64,000 nt of DNA from an uncultured Parabacteroides sp. (GTDB taxonomy: Bacteria > Bacteroidota > Bacteroidia > Bacteroidales > Tannerellaceae): contig CASFXH010000001.1 of assembly GCA_949298575.1 (NCBI GenBank), positions 1 through 64,000 of the forward strand. Direction: 5' to 3'. Positions 32,972 through 41,464 of the stretch are shown piece by piece. The notes beneath the pieces are model-generated. The model had not been told where the DNA came from and searched no databases. It saw only the letters and a list, made by a program, of their open reading frames with translations. Every line of letters starts with the position of its first letter. The stretch's first letter is position 1. The translations under genes were made by a program, and so were the position numbers.

Positions 32972-34098
32972 TGGACATCCAAATGGTGGATTTGCGGCGG
33001 CAAAACCAGCGTTTGCGTCCGGAACTCGATCGGGCGATTGGCGAGGTGATCGATGAGGCCCATTTTATCAATGGTCCGCAGGTAAAGCGCTTTGCCGATC
33101 GGTTGGCGGAATATTTGTCGGTCCCCTATGTCGTACCGTGCGGCAATGGGACCGACGCTTTGCAGATCGCCTTGATGGCGCTTGATTTGCGGCCTGGCGA
33201 TGAGGTGATTGTTCCCGCTTTCACCTACGTGGCCGCCGCGGAGGTGGTCGCCTTGCTGGGCTTGATCCCGGTTTGGGTCGATGTGGATCCGGAGACGTTC
33301 ACGATCAATCCGGGATTGGTGGAAGGGGCTTTCTCGGGAAAGACTCGGGCGATCGTCGCGGTGAACTTGTTCGGGCAGTGCGCCAATCTGGAGCCGTTGA
33401 GACGGATCGCGGACGACAATGGCGTCTATCTGATCGAAGATAACGCGCAATCCTTAGGCGCCGACTATCGTTTCGCGGATGGACAAGTCCGGAAAGCGGG
33501 GACAGTCGGCCACATTGGGACGACCTCTTTCTTCCCTTCGAAACCCTTGGCTTGTTTCGGCGATGGCGGGGCGTTGATGACGTCCGACAAGCGTTGGGCG
33601 GAGCGGGCCAAGATGATCGCCACGCATGGGCAGCGGGTGAAGTATCACCATGAACTTTTGGGCTGCAATTCCCGCCTGGATACTTTGCAAGCCGCCATCT
33701 TGGAGGTCAAGCTTCCCCATTTGGCGGAGTTTAACGCCGCTCGCCAGTCGGTCGCGGCCCGTTATCACGCGGCCTTGGCGGATGATCCCCGTTGGATTAC
33801 GCCGGTGGAACGTTCTTACTCGACGCACCTTTACCATCAATATACGCTCCGGGTGAAAGCGGGCCAGCGCGACGACCTGCGGGAATATTTGAAAACGAAA
33901 GGCGTCCCCTCGATGGTCTATTACCCTTTGCCGATGCAGAAACAGGAGGCCTTCTACGGCTTTGCCCGGAAAGGCAGTACGCTGGGCGTGGCGGAGGAAT
34001 TGGCCAACTCGGTCCTTTCCCTGCCGATCCATACCGAGATGACCGATGAGGAGGTCGCTTACATTATAGATATGTTAAAACATTATGGAAGGGAATAA
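32971..34098 (+). CDS. DegT/DnrJ/EryC1 sugar aminotransferase, WbpE-like
   Basis: A 375-residue PLP enzyme of the sugar aminotransferase family. The opening (VDLRRQNQRLRPELDRAI, then FINGPQVKRF) and the Schiff-base lysine region (SFFPSKPLACFGDGG) are those of WbpE/WlbC, which aminate UDP-3-keto-GlcNAcA. Other motifs are CGNGTDALQIA and the PAFTYVAAAE loop. The next gene is a WlbA-like dehydrogenase that would make the 3-keto substrate, which supports a route to a 2,3-diamino-uronic acid. That pathway assignment is inference, because the acetyltransferase step is not seen here. It overlaps metG (TGATG) and overlaps the next gene by 14 bp. Confidence 0.87.
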   Translation: MDIQMVDLRRQNQRLRPELDRAIGEVIDEAHFINGPQVKRFADRLAEYLSVPYVVPCGNGTDALQIALMALDLRPGDEVIVPAFTYVAAAEVVALLGLIPVWVDVDPETFTINPGLVEGAFSGKTRAIVAVNLFGQCANLEPLRRIADDNGVYLIEDNAQSLGADYRFADGQVRKAGTVGHIGTTSFFPSKPLACFGDGGALMTSDKRWAERAKMIATHGQRVKYHHELLGCNSRLDTLQAAILEVKLPHLAEFNAARQSVAARYHAALADDPRWITPVERSYSTHLYHQYTLRVKAGQRDDLREYLKTKGVPSMVYYPLPMQKQEAFYGFARKGSTLGVAEELANSVLSLPIHTEMTDEEVAYIIDMLKHYGRE

Positions 34099-35110
34099 GA
34101 AGATACGTTTCGCCGTAGTCGGTTGCGGCCATATCGGGAAACGGCACGCCGAGATGATCCGTCGCGACGAGGGCGCGGAGCTGGTGGCCCTGTGTGATAT
34201 CCGTCCGAAAGAAGAGTTGGGGATTGAGGCATATCCAGTCCCTTTCGCGAGCGATTTCGAGGAATTGCTCAAGATCGCCGCCGATGCCGACGTGATCAAT
34301 ATTTGCGTGCCGAATGGCTTGCACGCGGAGATGGCGATCCGGGCGATCGAGGCGGGCCATCATGTCGTGATCGAGAAACCGATGGCCTTGACCTTGGCCG
34401 ACGCCGAACGGGTGGTCTATACGTCGTTGCGTTATCGGAAGCAAGTGTTTTGCGTGATGCAGAACCGTTATTCCCCTCCCTCCGTCTGGATGAAGCGCAT
34501 GGTGGATTCCGGCAAGCTCGGCAAGATCTACATGGTACAACTGAATTGCTATTGGAATCGCGACGAGCGCTATTATAAGCCGGGGGGCTGGCATGGCGAC
34601 GCCCAGATGGACGGCGGCACGTTGTTCACCCAATTCTCCCACTTTATCGATATCATGTATTGGCTCTTCGGCGACATCTGTGAGATCCAGGCCCGTTTCG
34701 CGGACTTCAACCATAAGGACCTGACCGATTTCGAGGATTCCGGTTTCGTGACGTTCCGCTTCGTGAACGGCGGCATGGGAAGCCTGAGCTATTCCACGTC
34801 CGTTTGGGACAAGAATTTGGAGAGCAGCCTCTTGATCGTCGCCGAGAACGGGAGCGTCAAGATCGGCGGGCAATACATGAACGAGGTGACCTACTGCCAC
34901 GTGAAAGACTACGAGATGCCGGAACTCCCCCCCACGAACCCGGGCAACGACTATGGCCCCTACAAAGGCTCGGCGCAGAACCATAATTTCGTGATCCGCA
35001 ACGTGGTGAATGTCCTCACCGGCGCCCCGGGCGAGATGATCACGACGAATGTCCTGGAAGGCATGAAGGTGGTCGACATTATCCAACGAATCTACGCCTT
35101 GCGGAAATGA
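34085..35110 (+). CDS. Gfo/Idh/MocA oxidoreductase, WlbA/WbpB-like
   Basis: A 341-residue NAD-dependent sugar dehydrogenase. The Rossmann loop is FAVVGCGHIGKRHAEMI, and the catalytic lysine lies in VVIEKPMALTLADAE. The substrate domain contains CYWNRDERYYKPGGWHG and DGGTLFTQFSHFIDIMYW, the pattern of WlbA/WbpB, which oxidise UDP-GlcNAc-uronate at C3. Together with the preceding aminotransferase this would give a UDP-3-amino-uronate for a surface glycan. It ends in an ATGA overlap with the flippase gene. Confidence 0.87.
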   Translation: MEGNKKIRFAVVGCGHIGKRHAEMIRRDEGAELVALCDIRPKEELGIEAYPVPFASDFEELLKIAADADVINICVPNGLHAEMAIRAIEAGHHVVIEKPMALTLADAERVVYTSLRYRKQVFCVMQNRYSPPSVWMKRMVDSGKLGKIYMVQLNCYWNRDERYYKPGGWHGDAQMDGGTLFTQFSHFIDIMYWLFGDICEIQARFADFNHKDLTDFEDSGFVTFRFVNGGMGSLSYSTSVWDKNLESSLLIVAENGSVKIGGQYMNEVTYCHVKDYEMPELPPTNPGNDYGPYKGSAQNHNFVIRNVVNVLTGAPGEMITTNVLEGMKVVDIIQRIYALRK

Positions 35111-36558
35111 CGGAGCAGACCCTCAAGGAAAAGACCGCCCGCGGCCTCTTTTGGGGAGGCATCAGCAACGGGGTGCAACAAGTGCTGGCCTTGTTGTTTG
35201 GGATTTTCCTGTCGCGTATTCTTTCTCCTGGAGATTACGGGATGGTTGGGTTGCTCGCTCTTTTCACGGGATGCGCGAATACATTGCAAGAGAGTGGTTT
35301 TTCCGCGGCATTAACCAATAAGCAGGATATCGGGCATGAGGATTATAATTCTGTCTTTTGGTTTAATGTCATGATGGGGGTCGTGATGTATGTCATCTTG
35401 TTCTTTTGCGCGCCATTGATCGCCGCCTTTTTCGAGCAACCTGATTTGTTGTGGGTCTCTCGTATCGTTTTCCTAAGTTTCTTGTTTAGCTGCTTCGGGA
35501 CGGCTCAAGCCGCTTATTTGTTTAAGAACTTGAAGGTAAAGGAACGGGCGAAAATAGATATCTTTTCTTTATTGATCTCGAATACGGCTTCTTTGATTAT
35601 GGCCTTGAATGGAATGGCTTATTGGGGTATCGCCATTCAAAGCGCTTTTTACATGGCATTGGGAACGCTGTTTCGTTGGTATTATTCCCCTTGGAGACCG
35701 ACGTTCACATTCTCGATTCGTCCTTTGAAAGAAATGTTCCCTTTTAGCGTGAAGTTGCTATTGACGAATCTATTCAACCAAATTTCATTGAACGTGTTTT
35801 CGATCTTATTGGGTAAGTTCTATACGATTCAACAGGTTGGTTATTATTCTCAGGCTTATAAATGGATGAATATGGGTGGTGGCTTGATCAATGGCGCGAT
35901 TACGGGGGTTGCCCAGCCTGTTTTCGCGCAGATCAACGCGGAACGGAGCCGTCAGGTGCAAGTGTTTCGGAAAATGGTGCGCTTCTCGTCTTTTGTCGCG
36001 TTTCCTTTGATGTTTGGTTTGGCTTTAGTGGCTAGGGAATTGATCTTGATTACGGTGACGGATAAATGGATCGCTTGTGTGCCGATTCTCCAGATTTTAT
36101 GCGTATGGGGGGCTTTCGCGCCTATTTGCGAATTGTATAAGAATTTGGTGGTGAGTCATGGGCGTTCGAACGTTTATCTTTGGGCGAATGTTATTTTTGG
36201 CGTTTCCCAATTGTTGATCTTAATGTTGATGGTGCCGTTTGGTTTATTGTGGATGGTGACGGTCTATGTGCTCGCCTATTTTGGATGGCTCTTGGTATGG
36301 CATTGTCTGGCGAGTAAGATGATCACTATTCATTTGCTGGATGTGGTCAAGGATATTTCCCCTTATTTGGGAGTCGCGTTCATCGTATTGGGTTGTGGCT
36401 ATTTGGCATCCACGTTTGTGGAAAACATTTACGCGAAGTTCGCGTTGAAAGTGATGATCTCTGTTCCTTTATATATAGGTATTATGCGGATGGCAAATTC
36501 CGTGATTTATCAGGAGTGTTTTAATTTTTTAATCAAGAGAAATCGGAATCCATTATAG
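35107..36558 (+). CDS. Wzx-like lipopolysaccharide/O-unit flippase (MOP superfamily)
   Basis: A 483-residue inner-membrane protein with roughly twelve to fourteen hydrophobic segments and the MOP/polysaccharide-transport opening (ARGLFWGGISNGVQQVLALL, ILSPGDYGMVGL). It should move lipid-linked glycan units across the inner membrane. It starts within the stop of the WlbA-like gene (ATGA). From about 35200 onward base use changes abruptly: TTG/TTT/TAT codons dominate and GC falls well below the flanking genes, consistent with horizontal acquisition of the central part of the cluster. Confidence 0.9.
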   Translation: MTEQTLKEKTARGLFWGGISNGVQQVLALLFGIFLSRILSPGDYGMVGLLALFTGCANTLQESGFSAALTNKQDIGHEDYNSVFWFNVMMGVVMYVILFFCAPLIAAFFEQPDLLWVSRIVFLSFLFSCFGTAQAAYLFKNLKVKERAKIDIFSLLISNTASLIMALNGMAYWGIAIQSAFYMALGTLFRWYYSPWRPTFTFSIRPLKEMFPFSVKLLLTNLFNQISLNVFSILLGKFYTIQQVGYYSQAYKWMNMGGGLINGAITGVAQPVFAQINAERSRQVQVFRKMVRFSSFVAFPLMFGLALVARELILITVTDKWIACVPILQILCVWGAFAPICELYKNLVVSHGRSNVYLWANVIFGVSQLLILMLMVPFGLLWMVTVYVLAYFGWLLVWHCLASKMITIHLLDVVKDISPYLGVAFIVLGCGYLASTFVENIYAKFALKVMISVPLYIGIMRMANSVIYQECFNFLIKRNRNPL

Positions 36559-36561
36559 TTT

Positions 36562-37401
36562 ATGAAGCGTCTTACGTTGGTGCCAATAGGTGGTTTGGCG
36601 AATCGCTTTTACGCGGTAGCTTCCGCGATCGCGTTTTGCCGGGACAATCGGATCGATTTGCGGGTGATTTGGTTTGAGGATAAAGGAATGGGTGCGTCTT
36701 TCCATCGCTTGTTCGATTTGGATCCGTCGTTGGAGCACGTTACGGTGGTAGATGCCGGATGGGCGGATTACGTTTATGACAGGCCCCGGAAACGGAATCT
36801 TTGGCTGCCTGGCTTTTTCCAGAAGTGCATGTTTGATGCTTGTGTTTATGAAAGCGATGTCTTGTCAGGGTTTTCGTCGGATGATCTGGCGCGCTTGTTT
36901 GAGAAAGTGGAGAACGTGTATCTCGTGCATTATTGTCGCTTTTATGAGATAAGGAATTATGGCTTGTTTTTCCCCGTGAAGGAGATACAAGCGCTCATCA
37001 ACCAAAGGACTGAAGCGTTTGAGGGAAAAAGGGTGATAGGCCTGCATATCCGTAGGGGAGACCATTCGATCCCGACCTTGAAAAGCCCGTTATCCTTGTT
37101 TATTCAAAAAATGGAAATGGAGTTGGAGAAAGACAAGGAGGCCTATTTTTATGTCGCGTCAGATTCCGCTGAGGAGAAAAACAAATTGATCTCTTTATTT
37201 GGGGAACGGGTGATCACGGCCGCGGGCGACATGCGGCGCGACACGTTGTCGGGCATTATAGAAGCGCTCGTTGAGTTGAGCACCTTGTCTAAGACGAGGA
37301 AAATATATGGTTCTTTGGCGAGCACTTATTCTTGCTTGGCCTCGGATTTGTCTTCAATCCCATTGGAAATATTGTCAGTTGATGGAAATGAATCGAAATG
37401 A
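36562..37401 (+). CDS. Fucosyltransferase-like (GT11/GT23-type) protein
   Basis: A 279-residue cytoplasmic protein. The start LVPIGGLANRFYAVASAIAF resembles the GGLGNQ/GGLANR loop of fucosyltransferases and related GT-B enzymes, and the motif VIGLHIRRGDH matches the HxRRGD(Y/H) GDP-fucose-binding motif. The middle is divergent, so the donor sugar is uncertain. It lies 3 bp after the flippase gene in the AT-rich part of the cluster, and its 3' end overlaps the next gene. The end sequence is shared with the next frame, so the next start at 37388 is favoured. Confidence 0.72.
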   Translation: MKRLTLVPIGGLANRFYAVASAIAFCRDNRIDLRVIWFEDKGMGASFHRLFDLDPSLEHVTVVDAGWADYVYDRPRKRNLWLPGFFQKCMFDACVYESDVLSGFSSDDLARLFEKVENVYLVHYCRFYEIRNYGLFFPVKEIQALINQRTEAFEGKRVIGLHIRRGDHSIPTLKSPLSLFIQKMEMELEKDKEAYFYVASDSAEEKNKLISLFGERVITAAGDMRRDTLSGIIEALVELSTLSKTRKIYGSLASTYSCLASDLSSIPLEILSVDGNESK

Positions 37402-38473
37402 TGTTAAAGTACTAGCTTTTTATTTGCCCCAGTTTCATCCGATACCGGAGAATGACAAGTGGTATGGCAAAGGTTTTACGGAATGGACGAACGTCGGGAA
37501 GGCGAAACCGCTATTCCGGGGGCATGACCAGCCGAAAGTCCCCGCGGATCTGGGATATTATGACCTGAGAGTGCCTGAGACGCGTTTGGCCCAAGCAGAA
37601 ATGGCGAGAGAATATGGCGTGACCGCTTTCTGCTACTGGCATTACTGGTTCGGGAAAGAAAAACGTTTGTTGGAGAGGCCTTTTAACGAGGTCTTGAGAT
37701 CCGGTGAGCCTGATTTCCCGTTTTGTCTGGCGTGGGCGAATCATTCTTGGAAAGGGATTTACAATGGCGTCAAGACAAAAGAATCGTTGATAGAGCAGGA
37801 ATATGGGGGGCGAGAGGACTATGAGACGCATTTTTACGATGTCCTGCCCGCCTTTCAGGACCCTCGTTACGTGACGGTGGATGGGAAACCTTTTTTCTTG
37901 CTGTTCTCACCTGGCGAGGTGCCGGAGCCACGGCGCTTCATTGAGCTTTGGCAAGAACTGGCGATCAAAAACGGCTTGAAAGGCATTCATTTTGTCGCGC
38001 ATACTTATCAGCCTGGCGATATCGACCGGTTGTTGGGCATGGGATATGACGCGGTGAATGTCGTGCGCTTGTTCGAGTACCAAAGAATCGGCTTGTCTTT
38101 GTTCCGGATGGCTGTCAACAAGATCAATCGGGAAGTTTTCAAACATGGTTTTTGGTGCCAATATAAGGACGCGATGAGATATTTTTCGGGAAAGGAAGAT
38201 GGCTTGGAAAATGTTTATCCGACGATTGTCCCCAATTGGGATCATTCGCCCCGGACTGGAAGGTATGGCGGGATCTTGAAAAATTCGACACCTGAATTGT
38301 TCCGGAAGCATGTGGAGCGTGTGCTTGAGGATGTGACAAAGAAATCGCCCGCCCACCGCGTCGTCATGCTGAAGTCGTGGAACGAGTGGGCGGAAGGGAA
38401 TTATATGGAGCCCGACCTGAAACATGGAAGGGGGTATTTGGAGGCTTTAAGAAAAGCGTTGGAAAAGGAATGA
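37388..38473 (+). CDS. WbsX-type glycosyltransferase (GH99-like fold)
   Basis: A 361-residue protein of the WbsX family found in O-antigen and capsule loci. The start VKVLAFYLPQFHPIPEND, then GKGFTEWTNVGKAKPLF, and FCYWHYWFGKEKRLLERPF are highly characteristic, as is the C-terminal KSWNEWAEGNYMEPD. The fold resembles GH99 endo-mannosidases; the exact activity is not proven. Longer in-frame starts (37382 or 37307) overlap the previous gene further. It ends in an ATGA overlap with the next glycosyltransferase gene. GC rises again toward its 3' end. Confidence 0.9.
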   Translation: MNRNDVKVLAFYLPQFHPIPENDKWYGKGFTEWTNVGKAKPLFRGHDQPKVPADLGYYDLRVPETRLAQAEMAREYGVTAFCYWHYWFGKEKRLLERPFNEVLRSGEPDFPFCLAWANHSWKGIYNGVKTKESLIEQEYGGREDYETHFYDVLPAFQDPRYVTVDGKPFFLLFSPGEVPEPRRFIELWQELAIKNGLKGIHFVAHTYQPGDIDRLLGMGYDAVNVVRLFEYQRIGLSLFRMAVNKINREVFKHGFWCQYKDAMRYFSGKEDGLENVYPTIVPNWDHSPRTGRYGGILKNSTPELFRKHVERVLEDVTKKSPAHRVVMLKSWNEWAEGNYMEPDLKHGRGYLEALRKALEKE

Positions 38474-39585
38474 AAAAGAGACTCGTCATCTTCCACCCGG
38501 CCATCGCGCCCTATCGCGTCGATTTCTTCAACGCGCTCGCCGAGCGCTTCGACGCCGTCTTCTACTTCGAGTTTCTTGACGCCTTGGAGCAGTCGTTCGA
38601 CCAGGGGAAACTGAAAAGCCGCTTGACGTTCCGCCCCAATTACCTGCGGAAGGGATTCGGGGGGATCAAGAATTTGCGGCTGGACGTGTGGCGGATCTTG
38701 CGGCGCGAGAAACCGGACTTGGTCTTGATCTCCGAGTATAATTTGTTGGGCTTGCTGGTGGGGCTTTATAAGCTGGTTTGCCAACGGCGGCTGAGGGTCG
38801 TGACGGTTTGCGACGATAATTTGGACATGGCCCGAGGGGCGAGCTTCGTGAAGCGGTTGACTCGCGGAGTGATGGCGCGCTATCTCTCGGCGGTGGTCCT
38901 GGTCGACGGGAAAGTCAAGGCTTGGTATGAGGCGAATGTGCCGGGGCCACGCTATCTTTTCTTCCCGATCTTGCAGGATGAGGAGGCGTTTCGAGGGCGT
39001 TTGCGGGCGGCGTTGCCCGAGGCGAGGAGCTTGGCGGCTCATGAAGGTTGGGTCGGGAAGCGGGTCGTCCTTTACGTGGGCCGCTTGGCGAAGGTGAAGA
39101 ACTTGCCCCTGCTCCTGGCCGCTTTCCGTGCGGTCCATGAGGCGTTTCCGGACGCGAGGTTGTCGCTGGTCGGCGACGGGGACGAGCGAGGTGAGCTGGA
39201 GCGCTTGGCCTCGGAATACGGTTTGGAGAAAGTCACGCGGTTCGCGGGAAAGTTGGAAGGCGAGGCGTTGATGGCGCGTTACGCGTTGGGCGACTTGTTT
39301 GTCTTGCCGAGCGTTTACGAGCCGTTCGGGACGGTCGTCAACGAGGCGTTGATGGCGGGATGCCTCGTCTGCTGCTCGTCGGTGGCGGGAGCCTCGTGCC
39401 TGATCGACTCGTCGAACGGCGTGTTATTTGACCCGAACGATGAGCGGGAATTGGCGGAGGCGATGACGCGTACGCTCGAGCGCTTGCCGGCGGGAAATAG
39501 ACTCGACGCCTTGAAGCCTTCCCGCATGATCTATTCGTATCGGGATTTGATGGAGAAGTTATTGGAAGATTTAGAGAGAGAATGA
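38470..39585 (+). CDS. Glycosyltransferase family 4 protein
   Basis: A 371-residue GT-B retaining glycosyltransferase. The N-terminal domain begins RLVIFHPAIAPYRVDFFNAL. The C-terminal GT4 domain has VLYVGRLAKVKNLPLLLAAF, LVGDGDERGELE and the EX7E motif EPFGTVVNE. It transfers a sugar to the lipid-linked glycan on the cytoplasmic face; donor unknown. The ATG at 38470 overlaps the previous stop; a longer frame to 38377 lies inside the WbsX gene and is rejected. Codon use is again GC-rich. Confidence 0.9.
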   Translation: MKKRLVIFHPAIAPYRVDFFNALAERFDAVFYFEFLDALEQSFDQGKLKSRLTFRPNYLRKGFGGIKNLRLDVWRILRREKPDLVLISEYNLLGLLVGLYKLVCQRRLRVVTVCDDNLDMARGASFVKRLTRGVMARYLSAVVLVDGKVKAWYEANVPGPRYLFFPILQDEEAFRGRLRAALPEARSLAAHEGWVGKRVVLYVGRLAKVKNLPLLLAAFRAVHEAFPDARLSLVGDGDERGELERLASEYGLEKVTRFAGKLEGEALMARYALGDLFVLPSVYEPFGTVVNEALMAGCLVCCSSVAGASCLIDSSNGVLFDPNDERELAEAMTRTLERLPAGNRLDALKPSRMIYSYRDLMEKLLEDLERE

Positions 39586-40661
39586 GAGTCCTGTTTTACC
39601 ATAATATATCCGTGAACGCCTGGCATCAGGCTTGGCGGGAGGGGCGTTGCCCGGGGCATGTGATGTATGGCTTCACGCACCTGGAGAAGCACGGCATGGA
39701 GTGTTTCAGCTTCGATATCCCTTTCGACCCCTACAAGAACCGTTTCCGCCTGATGTGTTACGTCTTGCTCAAAGTCTTGTCGCTCCATGGACGGTTCGAC
39801 GTGATTTACGCCGGGACGCATCGCGGCTTGGAGTTGGTGATTTTTCTCCGCGCTTTGGGGTTGATCCGCGAGCCGATCGTGGTTTGGCACCATACGGCGG
39901 TAGTCTCTTCGCCCAAAAAGTGGCGGGAGGCTTTGTCCAAATTGTTTTATAAAGGTATGGATCGGTTGTTTTTCTTCAGCGAACCGTTGCTGGAGCGTTC
40001 CTTGCGGACGGGGAAGGTCGCGCGGGAAAAAGCGGCCTTGATCCATTGGGGGGCGGATCTTCATTTTTACGACAAGCTCCGCGAGAAAAGGAAGCCGGGC
40101 GGTTATTACATTTCCACGGGCCGCGAGAACCGGGATTTCGTGACCCTCATCCGGGCCTTCAACCGGACGCGGCAGGTCTGCGAGATTTATACGACCGTCA
40201 AGATCGGGGAAAATGATTATCGGGAGATCCTGAGGAAACAATTGGACGAGCCGATCGCGGACAATGTCCATTTGTTTTTCGTGGAAACGGGCTACCTTGA
40301 GCTGGCGGAGAAGGTGAACGACGCGAAGGCGGTCGTGATCTGTAGCTTTGATCGCCCCTACACGGTTGGCCTGACCACGTTGGTGGAGGCGATGGCCCTG
40401 GGCCTCCCGGTGATTACGACGGACAATAAGAATTATCCGGTCGACGTGGCGCGCGAGGGCATCGGTCTCTCCGTCCCTTTCGAGGACCCGCGGGCGTGGG
40501 TCGACGCGATCGATTACCTGGAAACCCATCCCGAAGAGACGGAAGCGATGGGCCGGAAAAGCCGCTCGCTGGCGGAACACCTTTACAACTTGGAGCGTTT
40601 CACGGGCGAAGTCGCGGCGGAGTTGCGGAAAGTGTGTGAGAAAGGGAGAACGAATCGTTAA
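39582..40661 (+). CDS. Glycosyltransferase (GT4-like) protein
   Basis: A 359-residue GT-B-like protein. The N-terminal half (MRVLFYHNISVNAWHQAW, VIYAGTHRGLELVIFLRALG) and the C-terminal half with LTTLVEAMALGLPVITTDN fit a glycosyltransferase family 1/4 donor domain, with Glu in VEAMALGLP as the likely donor-binding residue. It overlaps the preceding gene (ATGA) and is the last gene of the glycan operon; the next -7 element lies 18 bp beyond its stop. Donor and acceptor unknown. Confidence 0.82.
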   Translation: MRVLFYHNISVNAWHQAWREGRCPGHVMYGFTHLEKHGMECFSFDIPFDPYKNRFRLMCYVLLKVLSLHGRFDVIYAGTHRGLELVIFLRALGLIREPIVVWHHTAVVSSPKKWREALSKLFYKGMDRLFFFSEPLLERSLRTGKVAREKAALIHWGADLHFYDKLREKRKPGGYYISTGRENRDFVTLIRAFNRTRQVCEIYTTVKIGENDYREILRKQLDEPIADNVHLFFVETGYLELAEKVNDAKAVVICSFDRPYTVGLTTLVEAMALGLPVITTDNKNYPVDVAREGIGLSVPFEDPRAWVDAIDYLETHPEETEAMGRKSRSLAEHLYNLERFTGEVAAELRKVCEKGRTNR

Positions 40662-40678
40662 GATATCTCCAAAATCCC

Positions 40679-40686
40679 TACCTTCG
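40679..40686 (+). promoter_or_regulatory. -7 element for the small antitoxin-like genes
   Basis: TACCTTCG, one base from TAnnTTTG, 29 bp before the ATG at 40715. Confidence 0.4.
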
Positions 40687-40714
40687 CGAACAAAAACATT
40701 TGGAGGATAACGAT

Positions 40715-40879
40715 ATGGCAACGGAAAACAACTGCGAGGCCGAGATGAACAAGGCGGAGATCCTGGCGGATTTTGAGCAAGCCTGCCGGGAGGTGAAAGC
40801 GCATCGGGAAGGAAAATTGGAATTAAAAACTTGGGAGGAATTTCGGGATGAGTTGCGACAAGAAGGCTATTACGACTGA
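40715..40879 (+). CDS. Small antitoxin-like protein, first of a tandem pair
   Basis: A 54-residue acidic, helical protein. Its core, MNKAEILADFEQACREVK, followed by HREGKLELKTWEEFRDEL, resembles the C-terminal, toxin-binding part of small Bacteroidetes antitoxins encoded beside RelE/ParE-type toxins. No DNA-binding N-terminus is present and no toxin gene follows. It overlaps by 32 bp with a second small gene encoding a related protein, which suggests a duplicated solo or a remnant module. It is too short for routine gene calling, but the -7 element and the paralogy support it. Confidence 0.6.
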   Translation: MATENNCEAEMNKAEILADFEQACREVKAHREGKLELKTWEEFRDELRQEGYYD

Positions 40880-41021
40880 TCCCGCGAATGCGGATCACGC
40901 GGATGAGATGAGCAAAGCGGAAATCTTGGCGGAAATGGAAGAAGCCTTTCTTTACGCCAAAAAAGTGAAAGAAGGCAAGGCGAAAGGCCGACCGGTGGAG
41001 GAAATTTTAAAAAATTGGTGA
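40848..41021 (+). CDS. Small antitoxin-like protein, second of a tandem pair
   Basis: A 57-residue protein read in a different frame from the first small gene, which it overlaps at 40848-40879. The segment MSKAEILAEMEEAFLYAKK, then KEGKAKGRPVEEIL, aligns with MNKAEILADFEQACREVK and its continuation in the first protein, so the two are paralogues. The pattern xxGKxKGRxxEExL is common in antitoxins of the RelB/ParD type in Bacteroidetes. No toxin gene is visible downstream; a 41-bp repeat array and a DUF6261 gene follow. Function is inferred from resemblance only. Confidence 0.6.
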   Translation: MSCDKKAITTDPANADHADEMSKAEILAEMEEAFLYAKKVKEGKAKGRPVEEILKNW

Positions 41022-41071
41022 TCTTCCTCTTCATTTTCCTCTCATTTTTGTTGCTTTTTTCAAAAAATCTT

Positions 41072-41079
41072 TATCTTCG
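41072..41079 (+). promoter_or_regulatory. -7 element directly before the 41-bp repeat array
   Basis: TATCTTCG, one base from TAnnTTTG. A start about 7 bp downstream would place the whole repeat array in the 5' untranslated region of the DUF6261 gene. Confidence 0.45.
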
Positions 41080-41083
41080 CGAA

Positions 41084-41438
41084 GGTTTCCCGAATTGGGA
41101 AAAGTTCACCGGGAGCGCCGCGGAGGCTTCCCAAAGCGGGAAGGGTTCACCGGAACGGCGGGCGAGGCTTCCCAAAGCGGGAAGGGTCCACCGGAACGGC
41201 GGGCGAGGCTTCCCAGAGCGGGAAGGGTTCACCGGAACGGCGGGCGAGGCTTCCCAGAGCGGGAAGGGTTCACCGGAACGGCGGGCGAGGCTTCCCAGAG
41301 TGGGAAGGGTCCACCGGAACGGCGGGCGAGGTTTCCCAAGGTGGGAAGGGTCCACCGGAACGGCGGGCAAGGTTTCCCAAGGCGGGAAGGGTCCACCGGA
41401 ACGGCGGGCAAGGCTTCCCAGAACGGGAAGGAATTGGA
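41084..41438. repeat. 41-bp tandem repeat array of hairpin units, nine copies
   Basis: GGYTTCCC begins at 41084, 41125, 41166, 41207, 41248, 41289, 41330, 41371 and 41412: eight successive steps of exactly 41 bp. Each full unit has the perfect or near-perfect inverted repeat CTTCCC-(5 nt)-GGGAAG followed by GGTYCACCGGAACGGCGGGC. The first copy is the most diverged. The array occupies most of the 443-bp gap 41022-41464 and ends about 25 bp before the DUF6261 ATG. Since 41 is not a multiple of three, the reading frames that run through it encode a 41-residue superrepeat; they are judged spurious. Confidence 0.92.
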
Positions 41439-41464
41439 TTTTTTTAGTCAAAAAATAATTGAAT

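Noticed and set aside
39531..40898. A 455-codon frame antisense to the last glycosyltransferase gene
   Set aside because: It overlaps a well-supported gene over its whole length and encodes no known motif.
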